DNA from: Chloroflexota bacterium | Lineage (GTDB): Bacteria > Chloroflexota > Dehalococcoidia > CAUJGQ01 | NCBI GenBank assembly: GCA_963170165.1 | Contig: CAUJGQ010000195.1 | Coordinates: 1-51,987, forward strand | Reading direction: 5' to 3' | DNA length: 51,987 bases | In this document: positions 24,952 through 34,768 of the stretch, piece after piece | How positions within the stretch are numbered: position 1 is the stretch's first letter | Layout of the letters: each line of letters starts with the position of its first letter | Notes under the pieces: model-generated | Seen by the model: only the letters and a program-made list of their open reading frames with translations | Told to the model about the DNA's origin: nothing | The model's database searches: none | Program-made: the position numbers and the translations under genes

Positions 24952-26258
24952 GGCCCGGCGCCCGCCGGCCCGCCGGACGATGCATCCGCCAGCGCCTCAA
25001 AGTACCCCGGGAACGTCTTTGTCACACAGGCGGGATTGGAGATGGTGATGCCGGGGGCGCGCAGGCCGGTGATGGCGAAGCTCATGGCGATGCGATGGTC
25101 ATCGTACGTCTCGATGGTGGCGGGCTGGGGGGCGCCCGGGTACACCGTCACGCGGTCCCAGCTATCCTCGACCCGAATACCCATGCGGCGGAGCTCGGTT
25201 GCGGCGGCAACCGGGCGATCGCTTTCCTCGTAGTGCGTCTGTGCCACGCCGCGCACGGTGACCGGCCCGTCCGCGTACGGGGCGATGGCCAGCAGCGTGG
25301 TGGCGACATCGCCCATACGCGTGAAGTCCGCCTCCACGGCGCGCAGCCGGCCGCCGGTGGGTCCGCGTACTTCGAGGGCTCGCTCCCCACGGATGACGGT
25401 GCAGCCCATCCGCTCCAGCACCTCAAGCAGGCCCAGGTCACCCTGGCGTGAGGCAGCGCCGAGGTAGGGCACGCTCACCCGGCCGCCGGTGACCGCGGCA
25501 GCGGCGAAGAAGTACGAGGCGGCCGAGGCGTCTGGCTCGGTGGCATAGGCGCGGCCGGTGTAGCGCTGGCCGCCGGGGACGTGCCAGCGGCGGTCGTCCT
25601 GCCGGATGGCCTCCACGCCAAAGTCTGCCATGATACCGAGCGTCATATCGATGTACGGGGCCGAGACAAGCTCTCCTGCCACCTCGAGGGTCAGCCCGCG
25701 CGCCATGTATGGAGCGGCCAGCAGCAGCGCGCTCAAGTACTGGCTGGAGATATCGCCGCGCACCTGAGCAGCGCCGCCGGGGATGCCGTCCGCATGGATG
25801 ATCACTGGCGGACAGCCGTTGTGGTGCTGGGTGCGGGCGTCCACACCCAATTGGCGCAGCCCGTCGAGCAGCGGCTGAATCGGCCGCTGGCGCATCCGCT
25901 CGGAGCCGTCCACCACAAAAACGCCGTGCCCCAGTGCAACCGCGGCGGTGAGAAAGCGGGCAGCGGTGCCGGCGTTGCCGGTGTAGATCGTCGCTTGTTG
26001 TGCCGGGATACGGCCGCCGCTGCCGTCTACCAGGTAGCGCTGCGCGGCCTCGTCCGCCTCGACGCTGATCCCCAGTGCCAGCAGCGCCCCCGCCATATAG
26101 CGCGTGTCATCCGAGAACAGCGCCCGCGTGATCTCAGAGCGGCCCTCCGCCAGCGCGGCGATCAACAATGCCCGGTTGCTGTAGCTCTTGGAGCCGGGCA
26201 GCACGACCGTGGCGTTGACCGGCTGCTCTGCCGGGACAATGGTGATCGCGTCATCCAT
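24948..26258 (-). CDS. aroA: 3-phosphoshikimate 1-carboxyvinyltransferase (EPSP synthase)
   Basis: This enzyme (436 aa) joins phosphoenolpyruvate and shikimate-3-phosphate in the sixth step of the shikimate pathway. Signatures are LPGSKSYSNRALL (20-32), GNAGTAARFLTA (about 94-105), DGSERMRQRPI, RGDISSQYLSALLLAAP, EPDASAASYFFAAAA, DFTRMGDVATTLLA and the C-terminal YDDHRIAMSFA. The signature residues and length indicate a complete enzyme. I prefer the ATG at 26258 over a TTG at 26273. The amidohydrolase gene overlaps its end. The Gly near 95 in NAGT is intact, so this looks like a normal, glyphosate-sensitive-type sequence, though class cannot be fixed by eye. Confidence 0.94.
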   Translation of the reverse strand: MDDAITIVPAEQPVNATVVLPGSKSYSNRALLIAALAEGRSEITRALFSDDTRYMAGALLALGISVEADEAAQRYLVDGSGGRIPAQQATIYTGNAGTAARFLTAAVALGHGVFVVDGSERMRQRPIQPLLDGLRQLGVDARTQHHNGCPPVIIHADGIPGGAAQVRGDISSQYLSALLLAAPYMARGLTLEVAGELVSAPYIDMTLGIMADFGVEAIRQDDRRWHVPGGQRYTGRAYATEPDASAASYFFAAAAVTGGRVSVPYLGAASRQGDLGLLEVLERMGCTVIRGERALEVRGPTGGRLRAVEADFTRMGDVATTLLAIAPYADGPVTVRGVAQTHYEESDRPVAAATELRRMGIRVEDSWDRVTVYPGAPQPATIETYDDHRIAMSFAITGLRAPGITISNPACVTKTFPGYFEALADASSGGPAGAGP

Positions 26259-26394
26259 GGGCGTAGCGTACAAGACCGAGAGGCGGAACGCTGCCGTCCC
26301 TTCGTCCCGCCCGCCAATGCAGGCAATGGCCGCGAGCAGGACGATACTCCGGCGGCGGACGGCGAGCGGCGCTGCCGGTCTGGTTTGCCGGCCG

Positions 26395-29304
26395 TTATCG
26401 GTCGTCGCTCCGTGCGCCGGCCAGCGCTCCGGGGGTCGTGACGGCGGCAGGCGCGGCCATGCTCAACACTTCCTCGAAACTTGGCGGGCCCGCACCGGCC
26501 GGAGGGGGTATGCCAGGTGGCGGCCCACCTTCCACCAGTTCGGCGATGCGGGCGCGGTCGATGCGGTCAGACGGCGAGAGGGCCGCGGGTACAGCGTCCA
26601 GCATGGCGCGGGCCGCGGCTGCCAGGCGGGCGGCGGTGTCCGGCTGGTCCGGCCAAACCATCCCCGCCAGTCCGGCCAGCGCCCCGGCGGCGGTCAGGTG
26701 GCTTTCCAGGATGCGGCACCAGTGCAGGCTTTCGGTGAAGCGAGCGCGGGCCCGTTCCTCGTCGCCGCGACCACCGGCGGCGACGCCGAGCACCAGCAAC
26801 GCCCGCGCGGCCCCCTCACGGTCGCCCAACCGCCGGGCCAGCGCCAGCCACTCTTCGCCATTGGCAGTCATCCGCCGCCAGTCGCGCTCGCGCCAGGCCA
26901 GCCGGGCGAGATAGCCGCAGGCGAGGGCGACCATCGGCTCATCTTCGGCCTCGCGCGCCAGCGACAGTGACTCCTCCAGCAACCCGCGGGCAGCGGCCAG
27001 GTCCCCCAGCAGCACCAGCACCACCCCGAGGAACAGCAGCGGGCGCGCCATTCCCCAGGTGTCCTCCAGCTCGCGGTACAGCGCCAGGCTCTCTTCCAGC
27101 CGGGCACGGGCGGCGGGCAGGTCCTGCGCCCCCAGCAGGGCGTAGCCCAGTTCGTACAGCGCGGCGGCCTCCGTCCAGGCGTCACCCGCGCCCCGAGCGG
27201 CGGCCGCACCGGCAGCGGCGGCGGGGAAGTCGCACTGATCGTTGGCGGTGACGGCCAGCGTTTGCAGCGCTTCCGCCAGTCCCCGGGCGTCCGCCACCGT
27301 TCGCCACAGCGCGACGGCCTCCTCCAGGCGGCCACGGGCGGCGGTGTAGTCCTTCTGCTGCTGGGCGAGCGAACCGGCAGCGGTGAGGGCGTGCGCGCGG
27401 GCGCGGATATCGGCGGCGCGCGGGGAGATAGGCATGGTCAGCGCCTCATCCAGCCAGCCGCGGCCCTCGGACAGATAGCCACGCATCCGCCAATAGGGCT
27501 CCAGTGCGGCCGCCAGGCGCAGCGCGATGGCGGCGCTGCCCTCGCCCTCGCGGTGTGACCAGGCAAGCGCGGCGCGGAGATTGTCGTGCTCCTGGCGCAG
27601 CCGCTCCGGCCAGCGGGCGGGCTCATCGCTGCGCAGGTCGCGCTCGGCCTCTTCGGCCAGTGCCAGGAAGTAGGCGACGAACTGGCGGCGGACCGCGGCC
27701 GCCTCACCGGAGAGCACCAGCCGTTCCATGGCGTACTCACGGATGGTGGCGGGCAGGACATAGCGCGGCTCACCGCTGGGTTGCTCCTCTACCCGCAATA
27801 GCCGCTTCTCCGCCAGCGAGAGAATGCCCTGCCCGATATCCACCTCGACATCCCCGCCGACGCTGGTGACGGTGGCGGCCATGGCGGCGGTGCAGCCACC
27901 AGCAAACAGCGCCAGGCGGCGGCAGAGCATCTGCTCGGCGGGGTCCAGCAGGCCATAGCTCCAGGCAATCGCGCCGCGCATGGTGCGCTGCCCCGGCGGG
28001 GTGTCCGGTGCGGTCTGGGGGGCATCGAGCCGCCGTTCCAGGCGGGCAACCAGGGTGCGCAGCGGCAGGCCGCGCATCCGGGCGGCAGCCAGCTCGATGG
28101 CGAGCGGTAGTCCTTCCACCCGGCGGCACAACTGGGCTACCAGCGGCGCGCTGTCCGGTGTCAGGCCGAAATCCGGCCGCGCCACTCGCGCGCGCCGCAG
28201 CAGCAGCTCGACGGCGGGGTAGGTGGCGAGCGTATCGAGCGGCGGCAGGGTGCCCGGCTCTGGCGCGGCCAGCGGCGGCACCGGAAACAGCCGTTCGCGG
28301 CGCAGGTGCAGGGCGCTGCGGCTGGTGACGAGCACCCGCAGCCGCGGACACGAGACCAGCAGCTCATCGACGATTGCCGCGGCGCCTAACAACTGCTCGA
28401 AGTTGTCCAGAATCAGCAGGGTCTGGCGCTCACGCAGGAAGTCCTTCAGCCGCTCCAGCAGCGGGCGGGTGTCCGATTCCCGCACGCCCAGCGCCTCGGC
28501 GACGGTGGCCACCAGCAGGTCACGCTCGGTCACCGGCGCCAGCCGGATGAAGAACACGCCGTGGGCGAAGGCGTCCAGCAGTTCGGCGCCGGCGCGCAGG
28601 GCAAGCGCGGTCTTGCCCGCCCCACCCGGACCGATGAGGGTGACGACGCCGGTATCCGGGCGGCTTAGCCGCTCGCGCAGGGCGGCCAGTTCGGCGTCGC
28701 GCCCCACGAGCGGGCCGGCGCGGGCGGGCAGGTTGTTGGGGCGGCTCTCCACGGTTTTGAGCGGGGGAAAGCTCTCCGGCAGGCCGGAGATGGCCAGTTG
28801 GTACAGCCGTTCGGGCTGGGGGATGCCGCGCATCCGCCGGTCACCCATATCGAGCAACCGTGTTCCCTCGGGCAGGTCAAACCGGACCAGGTCGGCCGTT
28901 GCGCGGGAGAGCAGCACCTGCCCGCCGTGACCGGCATCGCCGATGCGGGCAGCGCGGTGGACATCGAGGCCGATATAACCCTCGCCGGTGCGCAGTGGCT
29001 CGCCGGTGTGCAGCCCCATGCGTACCCGCACGATGCCATCCTCCGGCCAGGCGTGGGCCGCCAGTGTGCGCTGGGCCGCGATTGCCGCCGCCACGGCATC
29101 GCGCGCCAGCGGAAAGACGAAGAAGAAGGAATCACCCTGGGTATCGACCTCGTGGCCGCCGCGGGCCGACATCGCCGCGCGGATGATGTCGCGGTGGGCG
29201 GTGAGCACGGGGATATAGCGCTCGCCCAGATGGTGGACAAGCTGGGTGCTGCCCTCGATGTCGGTGAACAGCAGCGTGACTGGGCCGGCCGGCAGATCCC
29301 CCAT
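26395..29304 (-). CDS. Class III adenylate/guanylate cyclase-ATPase-TPR regulator
   Basis: A 969-aa multidomain protein. The N-terminal class III nucleotidyl cyclase domain (about 1-170) has the metal Asp in LLFTDIEGST (D15) and a second in DTQGDSFFF (D58), and ends with RLYQLAI. A STAND/AAA ATPase follows (about 195-480): PLVGRDAELAAL, Walker A IGPGGAGKTAL (about 224-234), Walker B TLLILDNFEQLL, and LVTSRSALHLR. The rest (about 500-950) is made of TPR-like helical repeats. Proteins of this build are common in Chloroflexota and actinobacteria as signal-responsive regulators, but the activity of the cyclase is usually unproven. The start at 29304 is ATG with a GGGAGG close by. It lies 79 bp downstream of fni. 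Confidence 0.9.
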   Translation of the reverse strand: MGDLPAGPVTLLFTDIEGSTQLVHHLGERYIPVLTAHRDIIRAAMSARGGHEVDTQGDSFFFVFPLARDAVAAAIAAQRTLAAHAWPEDGIVRVRMGLHTGEPLRTGEGYIGLDVHRAARIGDAGHGGQVLLSRATADLVRFDLPEGTRLLDMGDRRMRGIPQPERLYQLAISGLPESFPPLKTVESRPNNLPARAGPLVGRDAELAALRERLSRPDTGVVTLIGPGGAGKTALALRAGAELLDAFAHGVFFIRLAPVTERDLLVATVAEALGVRESDTRPLLERLKDFLRERQTLLILDNFEQLLGAAAIVDELLVSCPRLRVLVTSRSALHLRRERLFPVPPLAAPEPGTLPPLDTLATYPAVELLLRRARVARPDFGLTPDSAPLVAQLCRRVEGLPLAIELAAARMRGLPLRTLVARLERRLDAPQTAPDTPPGQRTMRGAIAWSYGLLDPAEQMLCRRLALFAGGCTAAMAATVTSVGGDVEVDIGQGILSLAEKRLLRVEEQPSGEPRYVLPATIREYAMERLVLSGEAAAVRRQFVAYFLALAEEAERDLRSDEPARWPERLRQEHDNLRAALAWSHREGEGSAAIALRLAAALEPYWRMRGYLSEGRGWLDEALTMPISPRAADIRARAHALTAAGSLAQQQKDYTAARGRLEEAVALWRTVADARGLAEALQTLAVTANDQCDFPAAAAGAAAARGAGDAWTEAAALYELGYALLGAQDLPAARARLEESLALYRELEDTWGMARPLLFLGVVLVLLGDLAAARGLLEESLSLAREAEDEPMVALACGYLARLAWRERDWRRMTANGEEWLALARRLGDREGAARALLVLGVAAGGRGDEERARARFTESLHWCRILESHLTAAGALAGLAGMVWPDQPDTAARLAAAARAMLDAVPAALSPSDRIDRARIAELVEGGPPPGIPPPAGAGPPSFEEVLSMAAPAAVTTPGALAGARSDDR

Positions 29305-29383
29305 GCGCCTCCCTCATCTCCCGCGCGGCGCTGGCCGTAGCGTACCATCGCCATGCCGCCGCGGGCAGGATCGCAGGGACCGG

Positions 29384-30520
29384 TTAGGGGAGCGCCGCCA
29401 GAATGCCAGGGCGGCGCAGCTCCGCCACGGTGCCCGAGCCGGTGCAGAACATGGCGATGCGCAGTTGCTCAATCAGCACGAGCAGTTCCTCGTGCAGCGC
29501 CTCGGCGGAGCGGGCGGCGGCGCGCAGCAGCGGACCGGCGATACCCGCGGCGGTGGCGCCCAGCGCCAGGGCCATGGCGATATCAATGCCGGTGCGCAGG
29601 CCGCCGGAGGAGATCAGCGGCAGGTGAGGCACGGCGGCACGGCACAGCCGCAGTGATTCGGCGGTGGGGATGCCCCAGCCAGCGAAGGCGCCCGCCACGC
29701 GCTGCGCCCGGGGGATGGCCGCGCGGTGTTTCTCCACCTCGCTCCAGGAGGTGCCGCCTGCCCCGGCCACATCGATGGCGGCCACACCCGCATCAGCCAG
29801 CAGCCGCGCCGTCTCGGGGGAGATGCCCCAGCCTACTTCTTTCACGACAACGGGGACGGCCAGCGCCCGGCAGACCGCGGCGATGCGTCGCGCCAGCCCG
29901 GAGAAGTCGGTGTTGCCGCCGGGCTGAACCGCCTCCTGGAGCGGGTTGAGGTGGAGCACCAGCGCATCTGCGCCGATCATCTCCACGGCACGGCGGCAGT
30001 CATCAGGGGTGACGCCGTAGTTCAGCTGCACGGCGCCCAGGTTGGCGAGCAGCAATACATCCGGCGCAACATCGCGCACCTGGAAGCTGGTGGCGGTGGC
30101 GGCGCCGGCCAGCGCCACTCGTTGTGAGCCGGTACCGATGCCCAGCCCCAGCGCCTGCGCCGCCGCAGCCAGCACGCGGTTGAGCGCGCCTGCCTCGGCG
30201 AAGCCGCCGGTCATGGAGGAGATGATCAGCGGTGCGGCCAGCCGCTTGCCCAGCAGCGTCACCGCGGTATCCACCTGGTCGAGCGCCAGTTCCGGCAGTG
30301 CCTGATGCGCCAGCCGGTAGCGCTCGAAGCCGTTGGTGATCCCCCGGCCGGTGACATCTTCTTCCAGATTGATGCGCAGGTGCTCGCGCTTGCGGGTGGC
30401 GCCGGCATCCGGCAGGAGCGGTGGCCCCTCGCCAGCGGGACGGGCGCGGAGGGAATGCCGGTTGCTGGGCCGTGCCGCCTCTGCCCTGTCCCCTGATCGC
30501 TCGTCTGCCCCGTTCCCCAT
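29384..30520 (-). CDS. fni: Type 2 isopentenyl-diphosphate delta-isomerase
   Basis: The FMN-dependent enzyme (378 aa) that interconverts isopentenyl and dimethylallyl diphosphate, the two building blocks of isoprenoids. Motifs are [14 protein letters not shown] (about 43-56), [66 protein letters not shown] and [19 protein letters not shown]. The first 40 residues are Pro/Arg-rich and not conserved, so the true start may be further in. The chosen ATG at 30520 directly abuts the stop of the polyprenyl synthase gene, suggesting coupling. With dxs upstream, this forms an isoprenoid operon. Confidence 0.94.
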   Translation of the reverse strand: MGNGADERSGDRAEAARPSNRHSLRARPAGEGPPLLPDAGATRKREHLRINLEEDVTGRGITNGFERYRLAHQALPELALDQVDTAVTLLGKRLAAPLIISSMTGGFAEAGALNRVLAAAAQALGLGIGTGSQRVALAGAATATSFQVRDVAPDVLLLANLGAVQLNYGVTPDDCRRAVEMIGADALVLHLNPLQEAVQPGGNTDFSGLARRIAAVCRALAVPVVVKEVGWGISPETARLLADAGVAAIDVAGAGGTSWSEVEKHRAAIPRAQRVAGAFAGWGIPTAESLRLCRAAVPHLPLISSGGLRTGIDIAMALALGATAAGIAGPLLRAAARSAEALHEELLVLIEQLRIAMFCTGSGTVAELRRPGILAALP

Positions 30521-31573
30521 TTAGAACTGACGCTGCATGAGGAAGGCGGCAAGCTCCTGGATATCGGCGCGGGCGGCGGTGGTGATGGGCAGGGTGGCGA
30601 GGGTGTCGAGGGCGGCGGCGTGCGACTGGGCGGCCAGATCGGCGGCGCGTTCGCGGGCGCGGGCCTCGTCCATCGCCTGCACGGCCCGCGCGACGGCGGC
30701 GTCATCGATCTCTGGCAGGGTATAGACCGCTGCCAGCTCCGCGCGGGCGGTGGCCGGGCCGCGAGAGAGGGTGTAGACGACCGGGTAGGATTGCTTGCGG
30801 CGGCGGATGTCGCTGCTGTTGGACTTGCCGGTGAGCTGCTCTTCGCCCCAGATTCCGAGCACGTCATCCTGAATCTGGAACACGCGCCCCAGGTGCTGCC
30901 CCAGGCGCCAGAAGCCATCCGCTGTCGCCTGGTCACCAGAGCCCAGCATGGCGCCCACCGCCAGCGCGCCGGCGATCAGCGCGCCGGTCTTGCGAGCGAT
31001 CATCTCGAGGTATTCGTGCTCGTCCACAGGCGCAGTATCGCCGGCGCCGAAGCTGCGCCCCTCGAAGGCGAGGTCCATTGCTTGCCCTTCGATGATGGTC
31101 AGGCAAGACTCGTTCAGCAGGCCGTAGGCGCGCAGGGTGACATCAACGGGGATGCCACGCTCGACGCAGCGCAGGAAGGCGCGCCCCGCCAGCGCCCACA
31201 GCCCGTCACCGGCGTTGATCGCCTGAGGGACACCCCAGATGTCCCATACGGTACGGCGGCCGTGGCGGGTACGGTCGCCGTCCTCGATGTCGTCATGGAC
31301 CAGCGAAAAGTTGTGGATCAGCTCGATGGCAGCGGCAGCCGGAAGGCAGGCGTGCAGGTTGCCCCCGGCGGCCTCGGCGGCCAGCAGGCAGAGGGCGGGC
31401 CGTAGCGCTTTTCCCCCCGCACCCGGGCCGGGGCGGCCGTCGGCCTCCTCCCAGCCGAGGTGATACCGGATCAGCCGGTAGAGCAGCCCATCACCGTCTC
31501 CCACCACGGAGCGCATCTCGGCGGTGAGCGGTTCGCGGTAACGGGAAAACAGCGATGGCACCGCAGCGGTCAC
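30521..31573 (-). CDS. Polyprenyl diphosphate synthase
   Basis: A trans-prenyltransferase (350 aa) that elongates allylic diphosphates with IPP. The first Asp-rich motif is LVHDDIEDGDRTRHG (about 91-105) and the second is FQIQDDVLGIWGEE (near 227-240). GGKALRPALCLLAAE and ARKTGALIAGALAVGAM are also family features. The five-residue DDIED spacing is that of bacterial type III geranylgeranyl or longer-chain synthases, but chain length cannot be fixed from this. It starts with GTG at 31573, 49 bp after the dxs stop, and is followed directly by fni. Products would feed quinones, carotenoids or the lipid carrier. Confidence 0.92.
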   Translation of the reverse strand: MTAAVPSLFSRYREPLTAEMRSVVGDGDGLLYRLIRYHLGWEEADGRPGPGAGGKALRPALCLLAAEAAGGNLHACLPAAAAIELIHNFSLVHDDIEDGDRTRHGRRTVWDIWGVPQAINAGDGLWALAGRAFLRCVERGIPVDVTLRAYGLLNESCLTIIEGQAMDLAFEGRSFGAGDTAPVDEHEYLEMIARKTGALIAGALAVGAMLGSGDQATADGFWRLGQHLGRVFQIQDDVLGIWGEEQLTGKSNSSDIRRRKQSYPVVYTLSRGPATARAELAAVYTLPEIDDAAVARAVQAMDEARARERAADLAAQSHAAALDTLATLPITTAARADIQELAAFLMQRQF

Positions 31574-31622
31574 AGGCGGCCTCGTTTGGGGAGTGTCTGC
31601 CGGTCAGCGGGGCTTCCCCTCA

Positions 31623-33539
31623 TCATTCTCTGCGGAAGCCCTCTTCGATCAGCCGTTCCACCTCGGCATGGACGGATGGCTGTGCACCCAGCGCTTCGCG
31701 CACGGCAGCGGCCAGCCCGGCGGCGTCCTGGCCGTACACGGAGCGGAAATGTCCCTGAGGGCCATGGTCCACGTAGAGGTCGGGCATGGTGCGGGTGACG
31801 ACCGGCAGGCGGATCGCCTTGCGGTTGAGCAGCTCCAGCACCGCATCACCGAAGCCGCCGGCGAGCACGTTCTCCTCCACGGTGACGATACCGCGCACGC
31901 CCGCGCAGACTGATGCCAGCAGCGTTTCGTCGAGCGGCTTAGCCCAGCGAGCGTTGACCACGGCGCAGGAGATCCCCTGGGCCGCCAGCGCCTCGGCCGC
32001 GGCCAGCGCGGCGGGAACGGGCGCACCGAAGGCGAGGATGGCGGCATCCGTACCGGCGCGGAGCAACTCGCCCTTACCCAGCGGCAGCGCCTTCAGCACC
32101 GGGTCCATCGCCACGCCGGCGCCTGCCCCGCGCGGGAAGCGTACGGCGAAGGGGCCGCGGTGCTGGACGCCGGTATACAGCAGGTGCTGAAGCTCGTTCT
32201 CGTCCTTGGGGGCGCAAATCGCCATGTTAGGCAGGGCGCGCAGATAGCTGATGTCAAAGGCGCCCTGGTGCGTCTTGCCGTCGTCACCGACGAAACCGGC
32301 GCGGTCCATAGCAAAGACGACGTGGAGGTTCTGCAGCGCGACATCGTGGACGACCTGGTCAAAGCCACGCTGCAAGAACGTGGAGTAGATGCCGCAGACC
32401 GGCACGACGCCCTGAGTGGCGAGCCCCGCAGCAAAGGTGACGGCGTGCTGCTCGGCGATGCCGGCATCGTAGACGCGGTCGGGAAAGGCCTCTTGGGTGC
32501 GGACCAGGCCTGTGCCCTCCAGCATGGCGGCGGTGATTGCCACGACGCGCGGGTCCTGCTCCATGATCTTGGTGACGGTGTCGGCGAACACCTGCGAGTA
32601 GGACGGCGCGGCCGGTTTGGCGCCGCCGGGGGCGGACACACCGTGTAGCTTGATGGGGTCGGCCTCGGCCGGGGGATAGCCGTGGCCCTTCTGGGTAAGG
32701 ACGTGGAGCAGCACCGGCCGGTCCATCGCCTCCTTGACCCCTTCCAATGCCTGTAGCAGTTCCTCGATGTTGTGGCCGTCGACCGGGCCGAAGTACTCGA
32801 AACCAAAGTGCTCGAAGAACATCGCCGGGGCGAACATCGCCGCCCGTGCCCGGCTCTTGAGCCAGGCCGCCGTGCGCAGCAGCCGCTTGCCGGCCGGAAG
32901 CGACGGTAGCAGGCTCTCCGCCGCCTGGTTGACGGACTGGTAGATGGGGTCCATGCGCACGCGGTTGACGGTGGTGGAGAGGGCGCCGGTGTTGTGGGAG
33001 ATGGACATGCCGTTGTCGTTGAGGACGACGAGCATGCCGGTGCGCATGTGGCCGGCGTGGTTGAGCGCTTCCATTGCCATGCCGGCCGTGAGTGCACCGT
33101 CACCCAGGACGGCGATGCAGTGATAGCTCTCGCCGGTGTGGTCACGCGCTGCCGCCATGCCGGCGGCGGCAGAGATGGCCGTACCGGCGTGCCCGGCGCC
33201 GAACTGGTCATGCGCGCTTTCGCCGCGGTCGGCAAAGCCGGAGAGGCCGCCCAGCGTGCGGATGGTGTTGAACCGTTCCCGCCGTCCGTCGATCAGCTTC
33301 TGAACATAAACCTGATGGGAGACATCCCAAACGATCTTGTCTTTGGGGCTGTTGAAGGCGCGGTGAAGGGCCAGCGTCAGTTCTACCACGCCCAGGTTGG
33401 AGGCGAGATGGCCGCCAGTCTGGTTGGTGGTGACATGCACCAGCTCGTCCCGGATATCCTGTGCGAGCCGTTTGAGCTCGTTGACGGAGAGTCCCTGGAG
33501 GTCGGCGGGCTGATTGATGCGGTCCAGAATTCGCTTCAT
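31623..33539 (-). CDS. dxs: 1-deoxy-D-xylulose-5-phosphate synthase
   Basis: The thiamine-diphosphate enzyme (638 aa) that condenses pyruvate and glyceraldehyde-3-phosphate in the first step of the MEP pathway. Motifs are TGGHLASNLGVVELTLAL (about 41-58), WDVSHQVYVQKLIDGR, the ThDP motif LGDGALTAGMAMEALNHAG (about 145-163), LNDNGMSI, and further on EQHAVTFAAGLA and FAMDRAGFVGDDGKTHQGAF. Where most Dxs proteins have GHSST, this one reads GHAGTAISAA, a mild variant. I chose the ATG at 33539 with GGAG 10 nt upstream; the longer frame adds a non-conserved Pro-rich stretch. It leads the isoprenoid cluster. Confidence 0.95.
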   Translation of the reverse strand: MKRILDRINQPADLQGLSVNELKRLAQDIRDELVHVTTNQTGGHLASNLGVVELTLALHRAFNSPKDKIVWDVSHQVYVQKLIDGRRERFNTIRTLGGLSGFADRGESAHDQFGAGHAGTAISAAAGMAAARDHTGESYHCIAVLGDGALTAGMAMEALNHAGHMRTGMLVVLNDNGMSISHNTGALSTTVNRVRMDPIYQSVNQAAESLLPSLPAGKRLLRTAAWLKSRARAAMFAPAMFFEHFGFEYFGPVDGHNIEELLQALEGVKEAMDRPVLLHVLTQKGHGYPPAEADPIKLHGVSAPGGAKPAAPSYSQVFADTVTKIMEQDPRVVAITAAMLEGTGLVRTQEAFPDRVYDAGIAEQHAVTFAAGLATQGVVPVCGIYSTFLQRGFDQVVHDVALQNLHVVFAMDRAGFVGDDGKTHQGAFDISYLRALPNMAICAPKDENELQHLLYTGVQHRGPFAVRFPRGAGAGVAMDPVLKALPLGKGELLRAGTDAAILAFGAPVPAALAAAEALAAQGISCAVVNARWAKPLDETLLASVCAGVRGIVTVEENVLAGGFGDAVLELLNRKAIRLPVVTRTMPDLYVDHGPQGHFRSVYGQDAAGLAAAVREALGAQPSVHAEVERLIEEGFRRE

Positions 33540-33705
33540 GCAGGCGGCGCTCCGCGGGGGCATATGGGGAGGGCGCGGCGCCACCACCGGGCCGCATACC
33601 TCCCCATACCGCTTATGGTACCCGATCTGCCCGTCCGCGCCCGCATGATGTTTCCGCGCTCGGCCGTGCCTGTTCGGCCCTTGCGCGCGGATGCCGGTCG
33701 TCGGT

Positions 33706-34728
33706 TTACGCTACTCCGGCGCGGCGGCCGAGATCGGCGCTCAGGGAGTCCACGTAGCGGATGATCGCCGGGCCGATCTCGGCGATGGGCAGGCTAGAGG
33801 AGACAAGGCCCATTTCGATGACGGTTTGCGGCATGGAGGAGACCGCCGCGGTGGCAGGGTCCTGGACCAGGATCGGCCCACCAACCGCCTGGATAGCAGC
33901 GCAGCCGGCGGCGCCATCGCGGCCCATGCCGGTCATCACCAGTCCGATGCTGTAGCGGCCGAAGGCACGCGCCACCGAGCGGAACAGGGGGTCGGCGGCG
34001 GGGCGGATGAAGTTCTCGGGCGGACCATCATCCAGCCGCAGCACAAAGACGCCGGGCTCCACCAGCAGATGGCGCTCGCCCGGGGCCAGGTACACTGCCC
34101 CGGGGCTGATGGCCATACCGTCCCGCGCCAGGCGCACGGGCAATGAGATCTCCCGCCCCAGCCGGCCCGCGTACGCCTCCAGCATCCAGGCGGGGCCGTG
34201 CTGGACGATGAAGAAGGCGGCGCGGTCGGTAGGGCTGACGGTGGCGAGCATGTCGCGCACGGCGGTGGGGCCGCCGGTGCTGGCGGCGATGGCGACGGCC
34301 ACAAACGGCGGCCGGCCGGCCAGCACCGGCGGCACCGAGGTCAGTGGTACACGGGGCGTGGCTTGGGTCAGGCGTGCGTAGCCGGCGGTCAGCCGCGCCA
34401 GCATCTCTGGAATGGTGACGGGCTTGCCCAGGAAGTCATCGGCGCCGCTGTCCAGCGCATACGCCTTGGCGTTGGAGGTGTCCAGCGCCGTGATCACCAT
34501 GATGAACGGCACGGGGTAAATGCTCTGTCGCACGCGCCGGATCAACTCGATGCCATCCATGTTCGGCATCATCCAGTCGGTGAGCAGCGCGTCTACCGGC
34601 GCGGCGCGCAGCGCTTCCAATGCCTTGGCGCCGTCCCCAGCGATGGCCACCTGGTGGCCGGCTTTGATCAGCGCCCGCTCCATCAACCGCGCACTGGCGG
34701 GGTTGTCCTCTGCCACCAGGACTTTCAT
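33706..34728 (-). CDS. CheB-like response regulator methylesterase
   Basis: A 340-aa protein with an N-terminal receiver domain (1-125; phosphoacceptor D51 in LLTDWMMPNMDG, Lys in DFLGKPVT) and a C-terminal CheB methylesterase domain (about 150-330). The catalytic triad appears complete: Ser in AIAASTGGPTA, His in FFIVQHGPAWM and Asp in VMTGMGRDGAAG. CheB removes methyl groups from chemoreceptor glutamates. The gene starts 40 bp after the hybrid kinase stop, so both are probably co-transcribed. No CheR adjoins it, so it may belong to a non-chemotactic multi-PAS pathway or act on the receptor at 22039. The ATG at 34728 follows GGAG. Confidence 0.9.
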   Translation of the reverse strand: MKVLVAEDNPASARLMERALIKAGHQVAIAGDGAKALEALRAAPVDALLTDWMMPNMDGIELIRRVRQSIYPVPFIMVITALDTSNAKAYALDSGADDFLGKPVTIPEMLARLTAGYARLTQATPRVPLTSVPPVLAGRPPFVAVAIAASTGGPTAVRDMLATVSPTDRAAFFIVQHGPAWMLEAYAGRLGREISLPVRLARDGMAISPGAVYLAPGERHLLVEPGVFVLRLDDGPPENFIRPAADPLFRSVARAFGRYSIGLVMTGMGRDGAAGCAAIQAVGGPILVQDPATAAVSSMPQTVIEMGLVSSSLPIAEIGPAIIRYVDSLSADLGRRAGVA

Positions 34729-34768
34729 GAGCGATGCTCCACGGGTAACCAACCAGTTACGAATCAGC

